Shown piece after piece: positions 55,899 to 63,406 of a stretch of DNA of 64,000 nucleotides. The position numbers and the translations under genes were made by a program. Below the pieces are notes generated by a model. The model was not told the origin of the DNA. It ran no database searches and saw nothing but the letters and a program-made list of their open reading frames with translations. Position 1 is the stretch's first letter. Each line of letters starts with the position of its first letter. Origin of the DNA: Massilia sp. ZL223 (GTDB lineage: Bacteria > Pseudomonadota > Gammaproteobacteria > Burkholderiales > Burkholderiaceae_D); assembly GCF_018119395.1 (NCBI RefSeq), contig NZ_JAGPWD010000023.1, positions 1 through 64,000 on the forward strand, written 5' to 3'.

Positions 55899-56759
55899 GT
55901 GCATAGCGTATCTAAAATGCAGTTCTCAGCGGTGATGACACTCATCAAAGCTAATAGCTGGCTTAGCAGTAAGGCAGATAGTCTTGTCGAATTGCTAATG
56001 GATGACTGTAGTTCAGTTGATGAGCAGACTCTCATTACGGAGTTGCTGTCTAGGTTTAAATATATTTCGGCCGAAAATTTTGTTCAGAAAATAAATGACT
56101 TGGTTCTAGATATCGTAACCATTCCGGGAATCGAAGCCAAAGATACAATTATTGCCGCAATGGCCGCAAACTCTTCGCCCGATAGTTCGCAAGCCTTAGT
56201 TCAAAATATTAAAATCAAGCTGCAACAAAATGGATGGGAAGAAGTTCAGATTGTCAACGCATTTGGCGCCGCATTTAAAAAGCTAAAAGCTGACAACTTT
56301 AAAAGACGAAACGTCATTCTTGTTGACGAATTCATTGGCTCTGGTCAAACCGTTTTGAGTCGGGTTGCGGAAATCAAAAGACAATTCAACACTGCTCAAA
56401 TAGATATCAATGTTTTTGTTAACGTTATTTTCGCCTCAATATCTGGAATAAAGAAAATCGAAGAGGCAGGAATTAGGCTTTCATATATTGAATCCGTGAG
56501 TCGAGGAATTAGTGACTTTGAGACAACCGAGAAAATAGAAGAGAAAGTGAAGTCTATGTTAAATATAGAAAAGCAACTTTCACCCGAACACGGAGAACAT
56601 AAGCTTAGTGATTATTCATTAGGATACGGAAAAACAGAGAGCCTTATTGGATTCGAAAACTCTAATATTCCAAATAATGTTTTCCCGATATTTTGGTGGC
56701 CAGGGCGCAGCGAAGGAAAATCAAGAAATCCTTTATTTACTCGTTATTTGGGAGATTAG
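55899..56759 (+). CDS. phosphoribosyltransferase-like retron effector
   Basis: 286-residue cytoplasmic protein with the PRPP-binding loop VILVDEFIGSGQT at residues 139-151 (acidic pair, then Gly-Ser-Gly-Gln-Thr). The remainder (SISGIKKIEEAGIRLSYIES, then helical C-terminus) looks like a type I PRTase fold with extra helices. Start GTG 55899 has AGAGGGA 7 bases upstream. The three genes PRTase, winged-helix protein and reverse transcriptase are on one strand around the RNA. As I recall, PRTase-plus-winged-helix pairs mark one of the retron types (type III), where the PRTase is probably the toxic effector. The substrate is unknown. Confidence 0.8.
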   Translation: MHSVSKMQFSAVMTLIKANSWLSSKADSLVELLMDDCSSVDEQTLITELLSRFKYISAENFVQKINDLVLDIVTIPGIEAKDTIIAAMAANSSPDSSQALVQNIKIKLQQNGWEEVQIVNAFGAAFKKLKADNFKRRNVILVDEFIGSGQTVLSRVAEIKRQFNTAQIDINVFVNVIFASISGIKKIEEAGIRLSYIESVSRGISDFETTEKIEEKVKSMLNIEKQLSPEHGEHKLSDYSLGYGKTESLIGFENSNIPNNVFPIFWWPGRSEGKSRNPLFTRYLGD

Positions 56760-56763
56760 GAAT

Positions 56764-57105
56764 TTGGATAATTTTGAGTCGACAAAAATAGCAATTCTTA
56801 GAAATCTATCTAGCGCGAACGGGCGGGCTGGCAACTACTCTGTGTACAAGAAGTTGAAAATTCCGATGGCCGACTATATGAAGACTATCTTTCATCTGGA
56901 AGAGGAAAAATTTCTTGAGTTTGATGGAGATTGGCTTTGCATCACGCGCACTGGACAAGAATTTTTAATTCAAAGCAGACCAAAGACTGAACGCGACAAC
57001 AAAAAAGGAATTCCAAGTGGTTTTTTGCGCCAATTTAGATTATCACCTGGCGAACCATATGTTCCCTCGAGATCAAGGCTAGATGCTAGCTTGCTTAGCA
57101 AGTAA
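56764..57105 (+). CDS. winged-helix-like accessory protein of the retron
   Basis: About 113 residues, starting at TTG 56764 with GGAG at 56751-56754, 4 bases after the PRTase stop. Residues 1-75 look like a small winged helix-turn-helix (ILRNLSSANGRAGNYSVYKKL, then KTIFHLEEEKFLEFDGDWLCI with the C-terminal wing). The tail is basic. It may bind DNA or the msDNA and hold the PRTase inactive. The start is uncertain: the frame is open to 56647, inside the PRTase gene. Confidence 0.7.
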   Translation: MDNFESTKIAILRNLSSANGRAGNYSVYKKLKIPMADYMKTIFHLEEEKFLEFDGDWLCITRTGQEFLIQSRPKTERDNKKGIPSGFLRQFRLSPGEPYVPSRSRLDASLLSK

Positions 57106-57120
57106 ACTTGTGTTAATGTT

Positions 57121-57355
57121 CGACGTGAGGGAACGAGTGCGCAGTAGCTAGTGTTTAGGAGCGGTGTCGCTCCGGTTGCTGAGGCGGAAATATGCCAGCA
57201 CCGGGAAATTGGCTTCGCCATTTTCCCGGTGTGAAATTGGCTTCGCCAATTATCACGTATTTGATTGACTTTGTAGGTCGTTCCGACCTACAAAGCCACT
57301 CTAATATGCAGCTAGCGTACAGTAGGTAGCTCCAGCACAACGTTCCCTCAAAAAA
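57121..57355 (+). ncRNA. retron msr-msd RNA
   Basis: A 235-base non-coding stretch between the winged-helix gene and the reverse transcriptase with all parts of a retron RNA. The a1 repeat (57126-57135, TGAGGGAACG) and a2 (57341-57350) are exact reverse complements; GTGC (57137-57140) and GCAC (57335-57338) extend the stem. TAGC at 57145-57148 follows a1, so G57147 is the candidate branching guanosine. Then come hairpins at 57158-57173, 57199-57231, 57231-57256 and 57269-57295. The msr would be the first part and msd the later hairpins. Reverse transcription should start near a2. Exact msr/msd limits need RNA or msDNA mapping. Confidence 0.88.
57126..57350. repeat. a1/a2 inverted repeats of the retron
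   Basis: TGAGGGAACG at 57126-57135 and its exact reverse complement CGTTCCCTCA at 57341-57350. With the adjoining GTGC and GCAC the pairing reaches 14 bases around a 1-by-2 internal loop. The reverse transcriptase ATG is 16 bases after a2. Confidence 0.92.
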
Positions 57356-57366
57356 TCTCCGAATTT

Positions 57367-58380
57367 ATGGAATCTACCCAATGGCGATCGTATTTTAGGG
57401 ATCGCGGAATACCGAATGAACTTACAAAATCTTATGTAAGTTATGCTGGTTCCCTTCAAAAGAAAAATCTCCCCGTAATATTTGAGTTTGAGCACTTATC
57501 ACTTTTGCTCGGCTTGAATATTGAACCGCTGGCTCGAATGATAGCGTCTCCTAGTAGTTTCTATCGTGAGTTTGCGATTCCGAAACGCAGTGGCGGAAAG
57601 CGAAACATATGCGCCCCACATGAATCGTTGCTTCTAGCTCAACGCTGGATATTAAAAAATATTTTAGAAAAGTCTGAAGTGCATGTGGCCGCTCAAGGAT
57701 TTCTCCCTGGGCGATCAATTAAAAGCAATGCGCTTATACATTTGAATTCAAAAAATCTTTTAAAAATGGATTTAAGAGATTTTTTCCCTTCAATTCCAAT
57801 GTCGTGGGTGATCAATGTCTTCAAAGATTGTGGATATGCCCCCAATGTAGCATATTACTTGGCGTCTCTTTGCTGTCACAGTGAAGCCTTAGCGCAGGGT
57901 GCAGCGACCAGCCCCGCACTATCGAATATAATTTTGAAAAGCTTCGATAAACGCCTGACGAGACTTGCAAACAAATGTGGATTAAAGTACTCGCGTTACG
58001 CCGATGACTTAACCTTTTCCGGCGAAACGATACATCATTCGTTCAGCGGCGCCGTTGAGAAAATTACTGCGGAATATGGATTAGCAGTAAACAAGGAAAA
58101 GACTCGATTAAAAATCGGTCATGGCGCGCGAGTTGTTACTGGGATATCAATCCAGGGTGGTCGTCTTGCGGTTCCATCCAAATTCAAACGAGAGTTACAA
58201 AACGAGGTCTTTTTTATAAGGAAATTTGGCCTACTGTCCCATCTTTCGAACAGGAAAATAAGCAATCCAAATTATTTAAATAGTCTTCTTGGGCGCGTCT
58301 CTTTTTGGCTTCACATCGAGCCTGAGAACGAAAAGGCTCAGCTCGCAAGAAAACTAATTATGGATACGATGAAAATATAA
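57367..58380 (+). CDS. retron reverse transcriptase
   Basis: 337-residue single-domain reverse transcriptase that copies the msd part of the RNA into a branched msDNA. Motifs: YREFAIPKRSGGKRNICAPH (RT1), the retron-specific NALIH at 121-125, LLKMDLRDFFPSIP with the first Asp, GAATSPALSNI, catalytic YADD at 211-214 and the retron VTG at 257-259 in RVVTGISIQGG. No intron maturase or endonuclease domain follows. No clear Shine-Dalgarno precedes ATG 57367, so coupling or leaderless-like use of the RNA's a2 region is possible. A/T-rich codon use matches the PRTase and winged-helix genes, unlike the flanking genes. Confidence 0.96.
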   Translation: MESTQWRSYFRDRGIPNELTKSYVSYAGSLQKKNLPVIFEFEHLSLLLGLNIEPLARMIASPSSFYREFAIPKRSGGKRNICAPHESLLLAQRWILKNILEKSEVHVAAQGFLPGRSIKSNALIHLNSKNLLKMDLRDFFPSIPMSWVINVFKDCGYAPNVAYYLASLCCHSEALAQGAATSPALSNIILKSFDKRLTRLANKCGLKYSRYADDLTFSGETIHHSFSGAVEKITAEYGLAVNKEKTRLKIGHGARVVTGISIQGGRLAVPSKFKRELQNEVFFIRKFGLLSHLSNRKISNPNYLNSLLGRVSFWLHIEPENEKAQLARKLIMDTMKI

Positions 58381-58765
58381 CTCAGCGGCAGTTACATTCT
58401 AGCGCCCTTATGCTTTATCACTGTTGAGAAATGTGACCTGGAATTTGCGCTCAAACCAAGCCGTGCACAGCATTACAATTTGTAGCTCTTTCACCAAAAG
58501 CACAGTTTAGAATGGATGTCTCGGCCCAAAAAAGCATCAAAAGTCAGACTTGACATTCTAAACTTTAGGATTTCGCTCGCAACAAGTTAAAAAATTATTT
58601 CCATTTTTGTCGACACAATTTTGAACCGCTTTCCTTGAAACTGCCAAAATTGTCCAGCCATTGCAATACATCCGGCCTCCCGACTGGTCAGTTGGGAAGT
58701 TTTAAACTATGGGACATCAGGGAGCCGCAAATGGCACGCAAAATCGACTACGCCTACTTTAAAAC
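58381..58765. other. 385-base A+T-rich region after the reverse transcriptase
   Basis: No gene with convincing features apart from a 26-codon ORF at its right end. It contains an 11-base inverted repeat (58504-58564) and A/T-rich sequence near 58590-58620. It could hold the terminator of the retron operon, though no classical stem with T-tract is clear. Confidence 0.6.
58504..58564. repeat. 11-bp perfect inverted repeat
   Basis: AGTTTAGAATG (58504-58514) and CATTCTAAACT (58554-58564) are exact reverse complements with 39 bases between. The spacer contains a small palindrome AAGTCAGACTT (58541-58551). It could be a terminator-like fold, a remnant of a small mobile element, or part of another RNA. 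Confidence 0.75.
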
Positions 58766-58811
58766 CTATTTCACCCTTTCCATTATTTCGCCGATTTTTA
58801 ACATCTTTTGA
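58731..58811 (+). CDS. possible 26-residue peptide ORF, or truncated gene start
   Basis: ATG at 58731 has a good GGAG at 58721-58724. It encodes MARKIDYAYFKTYFTLSI... with a hydrophobic second half (TLSIISPIFNIF) and stops at 58811. Its end is antisense to the 3' end of the 58766-59095 gene. It reads like the first codons of a longer gene, cut off, or a tiny hydrophobic peptide. Weak evidence. Confidence 0.3.
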   Translation: MARKIDYAYFKTYFTLSIISPIFNIF

Positions 58812-59095
58812 TCGTTCGACGCGCCTTTGTCCAATATCGTTTTTTTAATTTCCTTCAAGGCATCTTGCTGTCCCGACAATCTTGCAACCAAACCATTGAT
58901 CATGGGGATCAAGTCGTCATCCTCGAACTGAGCAGTGCATATTGCCTGTCGTTCAAGGCCATCTTTAGTGATGTTGAACTTAATTAAAGCCTTGTCACGC
59001 ACGCCCTTTTCTAAATCATGTGGTTTAACGCGAGATACAAGCTCATGAGAATCATCTAAAAATGGTTTGGAGCTAGGACCACGAAATATTTTCAC
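58766..59095 (-). CDS. hypothetical protein in the retron island
   Basis: 109-residue small soluble protein I do not recognise. GTG at 59095 is chosen because GGAG lies 6 bases upstream; an in-frame TTG at 59137 would add 14 residues and run into the nrdB terminator. Charged and helical, with a C-terminal coiled-coil-like part (LSGQQDALKEIKKTILDK). Composition is A/T-rich like the retron genes. It points towards the retron operon from the nrdB side and might or might not belong to it. Confidence 0.6.
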   Translation of the reverse strand: MKIFRGPSSKPFLDDSHELVSRVKPHDLEKGVRDKALIKFNITKDGLERQAICTAQFEDDDLIPMINGLVARLSGQQDALKEIKKTILDKGASNDQKMLKIGEIMERVK

Positions 59096-59138
59096 TGCTA
59101 TCTCCGTATGTTTAACTGAGGAGTCAATGCTGGACAAT

Positions 59139-59167
59139 AAAAAAGCTCGGGATGACCGAGCTTTTTT
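59139..59167 (-). terminator. Rho-independent terminator of nrdB
   Basis: AAAAAAGCTCGG (59139-59150), loop GATGA, CCGAGCTTTTTT (59156-59167). It begins three bases from the nrdB stop at 59171 and has an A/T tract at both sides, so it terminates nrdB on the minus strand. It also marks the right edge of the A+T-rich island. Confidence 0.92.
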
Positions 59168-59170
59168 CCG

Positions 59171-60277
59171 TTAGTCCCAGCTCAAAGTACCGCCGGTCTG
59201 GTACTCGGTCACGCGGGTCTCGAAGAAGTTGCGCTCCTTCTTCAGGTCGATCATCTCGCTCATCCACGGGAACGGGTTCTCTTCATTCGGGAACAGCGCG
59301 TCCAGGCCGATCTGCACGGCGCGGCGGTTGGCGATGAAGCGCAGGTAGCTCTTGAACATCGGGGCGTTCAGGCCCAGCACGCCGCGTGGCATGGTGTCTT
59401 CGGCGTAACGGTATTCCAGTTCGACGGCTTTCAGGAACAGTTCCTTGATCTCGTCGCGGAAGGCCGGGGTCCACAGCTGCGGGTTTTCCATCTTGATCGT
59501 GTTGATCAGATCGATGCCGAAGTTCACGTGCATGGACTCGTCGCGAAGGATGTACTGGTACTGCTCGGCGGCGCCAGTCATCTTGTTCTGGCGGCCCAGC
59601 GCCAGGATCTGGGTGAAGCCGACGTAGAAGAACAGGCCTTCCATCATGCAGGCGAAGACGATGATCGACTTCAGCAGCTTCTGGTCGTTTTCGACGGTGC
59701 CGGTCTTGAAGTCAGGGTCGGTCAGGACGTCGATGAACGGGATCAGGAACTGGTCCTTGTCGTGGATCGATTCGATCTCGTTGTAGGCGTTGAAGATCTC
59801 GCGCTCGTCCAGGCCCAGCGATTCGACGATGTACTGGTAGGCGTGGGTGTGGATCGCCTCTTCGAAGGCCTGGCGCAGCAGGTACTGGCGGCATTCCGGC
59901 GCGGTGATGTGGCGGTAGGTGCCCAGCACGATGTTGTTCGCGGCCAGCGAGTCGGCGGTCACGAAGAAGCCCAGGTTGCGCTTGACCAGACGGCGCTCGT
60001 CTTCGGTCAGGCCGTTCGGGTTCTTCCACAGCTCGATGTCGCGCTGCATGTTCACTTCCTGCGGCATCCAGTGGTTGGCGCAGCCGGCCAGGTACTTGTC
60101 CCATGCCCACTTGTACTTGAACGGGACCAGCTGGTTCACGTCGGTCTGGCCGTTGATGATGCGCTTGTCGTCGGCGTTGACGCGTTTCGCCACTTCGGCG
60201 GCCGGTGCTGCGCCTTCCGAGGCTGCGGTTTGCGGGGCGCGCGGGGCGCTGGTCGGTTCGTCGTCCCAAGAGAGCAT
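59171..60277 (-). CDS. nrdB: ribonucleotide reductase class Ia, beta subunit
   Basis: 368-residue diiron-tyrosyl radical subunit. Iron ligands lie in [15 protein letters not shown] region, [21 protein letters not shown] (Glu/His) and [15 protein letters not shown] (Glu/His). The N-terminal 45 residues are an Ala/Pro-rich extension after MLSWDDEP; the C-terminal end (GGTLSWD) is the tail that binds the alpha subunit. Start ATG 60277 is supported by length. 207 bases downstream of nrdA, on the same strand. Confidence 0.97.
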   Translation of the reverse strand: MLSWDDEPTSAPRAPQTAASEGAAPAAEVAKRVNADDKRIINGQTDVNQLVPFKYKWAWDKYLAGCANHWMPQEVNMQRDIELWKNPNGLTEDERRLVKRNLGFFVTADSLAANNIVLGTYRHITAPECRQYLLRQAFEEAIHTHAYQYIVESLGLDEREIFNAYNEIESIHDKDQFLIPFIDVLTDPDFKTGTVENDQKLLKSIIVFACMMEGLFFYVGFTQILALGRQNKMTGAAEQYQYILRDESMHVNFGIDLINTIKMENPQLWTPAFRDEIKELFLKAVELEYRYAEDTMPRGVLGLNAPMFKSYLRFIANRRAVQIGLDALFPNEENPFPWMSEMIDLKKERNFFETRVTEYQTGGTLSWD

Positions 60278-60389
60278 GTCTTTAATCCTTCAGTCGAAAC
60301 CTCGTCGCGGGGAATCGCGCATGAGGTCACGGGTATATGTTGATAGTCGTCGGTTTCTGGTGAACCCCAAGCGCTGGCGGTGTGCTGCG

Positions 60390-60421
60390 AACTTGGGTTC
60401 CGGCCTACGCCGGAACGACGG
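60390..60421. repeat. single REP-like palindrome between nrdA and nrdB
   Basis: Forward copy with a substituted core (CCGGCCTACGCCGG, A for T in the loop). It lies in the 207-base gap between nrdA and nrdB, so a hairpin here would lie within the transcript if the two are cotranscribed. Confidence 0.82.
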
Positions 60422-60484
60422 TTTTACGGGTAGTGGTACTAACGGGGAAGCCTGCGTTCAAGCAGGCTTCCCCTATTCAGCGAA

Positions 60485-63406
60485 TTACTGGCAGGCTTCG
60501 CACTCGTCGAAGCCGGCGTCGCCCGGACGCAGGTAGCAGGCGGCGCCTTCCACCACGTCGGCTGCCGGAGCAGCTGCCACCGGAGCGGCGGCTGCCGGAG
60601 CGGCGTGACCGGCCTGGATGCCGCCCGAGACCGGCACGGCGTTCAGGGCGCCGGTGCGGGTGGTCGACTTCTCCATGTGGGTCGCGGCGATGGTGCGCAG
60701 GTAGTAGGTGGTCTTCAGGCCACGCAGCCACGCCAGCTTGTAGGTCTCGTCCAGCTTCTTGCCCGATGCGCCGGCCATGTAGATGTTCAGCGACTGGGCC
60801 TGGTCGATCCACTTCTGGCGGCGCGAGGCGGCTTCCACCAGCCACTTCGGCTCGACTTCGAACGCGGTGGCGTAGATGTCGCGCAGGTCTTGCGGCACGC
60901 GGTCGATCTTGCTCAGCGAACCGTCGAAGTACTTCAGGTCGGCGATCATCACTTCGTCCCACAGGTCGCGTGCCTTCAGGTCGCGAACAAGGTAGGAGTT
61001 GATCTCGGTGAATTCGCCCGACAGGTTCGACTTCACGTACAGGTTCTGGAAGGTCGGCTCGATGCAAGCCGACACGCCGATGATGTTCGAGATGGTCGCG
61101 GTCGGGGCGATCGCCACGCAGTTCGAGTTACGCATGCCGAACTGCTTGATGCGCTTGCGCACCACGCTCCAGTCCATCGATTCGCTGGTGTCCTGCTCCA
61201 GGTAGCCGCCGCGCTCTTCCGCCAGCAGCTTGATCGAGTCCTGCGGCAGGATGCCGCGGTCCCACAGCGAACCTTCGTAGGTGTCGTAGCGGCCGCGCTC
61301 TTCCGCCAGCTCGGTCGACGCCAGGTAGGCGTAGTAGCAGACGGCTTCCATCGACTTGTCCGCGAATTCGACAGCTTTATCCGACGCGAACGGCACGCGC
61401 ATCATGTGCAGGCAGTCCTGGTGACCCATGATGCCCATGCCCACCGGACGGTGACGCATGTTCGAGTTGCGCGCCTTGTCGACAGCGTAGTAGTTGATGT
61501 CGATGACGTTGTCCAGCATGCGCATCGCGGTGCGGATGGTCTTCTGCAGCTTGACGTGGTCCAGGCCATCGCCCTTCATGTGCTGCGGCAGGTTCACCGA
61601 GCCCAGGTTGCAGACGGCGATTTCGTCGGCGTTGGTGTTCAGGGTGATCTCGGTGCACAGGTTCGACGAGTGCACCACGCCCACGTGCTGCTGCGGCGAA
61701 CGGATGTTGCACGGATCCTTGAAGGTGATCCACGGGTGGCCGGTCTCGAACAGCATCGACAGCATCTTGCGCCACAGGTCCAGCGCTTCGATCTTCTTGA
61801 ACACGGACATTTCGCCGCGCTCGGCCTTGGCTTCGTACGCAACGTAGGCTTGTTCGAAGGCCTTGCCGGTCAGGTCGTGCAGGTCCGGGGTTTCCGACGG
61901 CGAGAACAGGGTCCAGCTGCCCTTTTCCATCACGCGCTTCATGAACAGGTCCGGAATCCAGTTCGCGGTGTTCATGTCGTGGGTGCGGCGGCGGTCGTCG
62001 CCGGTGTTCTTGCGCAGGTCCAGGAATTCTTCGATGTCCAGGTGCCAGGTTTCCAGGTAGGCGCAGACCGCGCCCTTGCGCTTGCCGCCCTGGTTGACCG
62101 CGACAGCGGTGTCGTTGACGACCTTCAGGAACGGGACCACGCCCTGCGAACGGCCGTTGGTGCCCTTGATGCGCGAACCCAGCGCGCGGACCGGAGTCCA
62201 GTCGTTGCCCAGGCCGCCGGCGAACTTCGACAGCAGCGCGTTTTCCTTGATCGCGTCGTAGATGCCTTCGAGGTCGTCGCCGACGGTGGTCAGGTAGCAG
62301 GACGACAGCTGCGAGCGGCGGGTGCCCGAGTTGAACAGGGTCGGGGTCGAGCTCATGAAGTCGAACGACGACAGCAGGTTGTAGAACTCGATGGCGCGGG
62401 CTTCGCGGTCGGCTTCGCGCAGGGCCAGGCCCATCGCGACGCGCATGTAGAAGGCCTGCGGCATTTCGATGCGCACGTCGCGCACGTGCAGGAAGTAGCG
62501 GTCGTACAGGGTCTGCAGGCCGATGTAGCCGAACTGCAGGTCACGGTCGGCGACCAGGGCCTTGGCCAGGCGCTCCAGGTCGTACTTGCCCAGCTCTTCG
62601 TCCAGCAGCTCGTTCTCGATGCCCTTGGCGATGTACTTCGGGAAGTAGGTGATGTACTCGGCGGCGGCGGCGGCTTGCGCGACTTCCTTGCCGAAGACTT
62701 CCTTGCGGATGGTGTGCAGCAGGATACGGGCGGTCACCTGGCTGTAGGCCGGGTCCTTTTCCATCAGGGCTCTAGCGGCCAGGATGGCGGACTTGTGCAG
62801 CTCTTCGACCGGCACGCCGTCGTACAGGTTCTTCATGGTCTCGGCCAGAATCGCGTCGGCGTCGACGTGCTTTTCCAAGCCGGCGCAGGCGGCGTTGATC
62901 AGGCTCGAGACGGCGTTCAGGTCCAGCGGACGGCGCTCGCCGCCGTCGACCACGTGGATCTGCGGAGCCACGACGGCGGCACCGCCGGCGGCTTCCTTGG
63001 CGGCGCGGCGCTCTTCCATGCGCTTGGCGCGGTACAGCACGTATTCGCGGGCGACATCGTGTTCGCCCGAACGCATCAGCGACAGCTCGACCTGGTCCTG
63101 CACGTCTTCGATGTGGAAGGTGCCGCCATTCGGCTGGCGGCGCACCAGCGCGGCCACGACGTTGTTGGTCAGCTGTTCCACCAGCTCGCGGATGCGGGCC
63201 GAGACGGCGCCCTGCCCGCCGGCGACGGCGAGGAAGGCCTTGGTCATCGCGACCGAGATCTTGTTCGGCTCGAACGCGACCACGGCGCCATTGCGGCGGA
63301 TGACACGGTAATCACCGCGCGCGACGACGTCGGCCGGCGTGGCGCCGTTCGACGTCGTTCCTGGGGTGACGTGCGGGTTGATCGAGATGTCTTGTGCTGT
63401 TTGCAT
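60485..63406 (-). CDS. nrdA: ribonucleotide reductase class Ia, alpha subunit
   Basis: 973-residue catalytic subunit reducing ribonucleoside diphosphates. An N-terminal ATP-cone (RRNGAVVAFEPNKISVAMTKAFL) and a second cone-like region (residues 140-245) make it longer than the 761-residue E. coli protein. Barrel motifs: QLSSCYLTTVGDD with the active Cys, SSNLCTEITLNTNADEIAVCNLGSVNLP with Asn/Cys/Glu and the second Cys (cut here to LCTEITLN and CNLGSVNLP), and C-terminal redox pair CEACQ. ATG 63406 has GGAGG ahead. Next to a retron; RNR controls the dNTP pool used by the reverse transcriptase. Confidence 0.96.
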   Translation of the reverse strand: MQTAQDISINPHVTPGTTSNGATPADVVARGDYRVIRRNGAVVAFEPNKISVAMTKAFLAVAGGQGAVSARIRELVEQLTNNVVAALVRRQPNGGTFHIEDVQDQVELSLMRSGEHDVAREYVLYRAKRMEERRAAKEAAGGAAVVAPQIHVVDGGERRPLDLNAVSSLINAACAGLEKHVDADAILAETMKNLYDGVPVEELHKSAILAARALMEKDPAYSQVTARILLHTIRKEVFGKEVAQAAAAAEYITYFPKYIAKGIENELLDEELGKYDLERLAKALVADRDLQFGYIGLQTLYDRYFLHVRDVRIEMPQAFYMRVAMGLALREADREARAIEFYNLLSSFDFMSSTPTLFNSGTRRSQLSSCYLTTVGDDLEGIYDAIKENALLSKFAGGLGNDWTPVRALGSRIKGTNGRSQGVVPFLKVVNDTAVAVNQGGKRKGAVCAYLETWHLDIEEFLDLRKNTGDDRRRTHDMNTANWIPDLFMKRVMEKGSWTLFSPSETPDLHDLTGKAFEQAYVAYEAKAERGEMSVFKKIEALDLWRKMLSMLFETGHPWITFKDPCNIRSPQQHVGVVHSSNLCTEITLNTNADEIAVCNLGSVNLPQHMKGDGLDHVKLQKTIRTAMRMLDNVIDINYYAVDKARNSNMRHRPVGMGIMGHQDCLHMMRVPFASDKAVEFADKSMEAVCYYAYLASTELAEERGRYDTYEGSLWDRGILPQDSIKLLAEERGGYLEQDTSESMDWSVVRKRIKQFGMRNSNCVAIAPTATISNIIGVSACIEPTFQNLYVKSNLSGEFTEINSYLVRDLKARDLWDEVMIADLKYFDGSLSKIDRVPQDLRDIYATAFEVEPKWLVEAASRRQKWIDQAQSLNIYMAGASGKKLDETYKLAWLRGLKTTYYLRTIAATHMEKSTTRTGALNAVPVSGGIQAGHAAPAAAAPVAAAPAADVVEGAACYLRPGDAGFDECEACQ

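Noticed and set aside
55808-56035. 75-codon minus-strand frame at the start of the retron island
   Set aside because: Overlaps the start of the PRTase gene and its ribosome-binding site; no support of its own.
57367-58380. Group II intron or diversity-generating RT
   Set aside because: Lacks maturase and endonuclease domains and has retron NAxxH and VTG motifs with a flanking msr-msd RNA.
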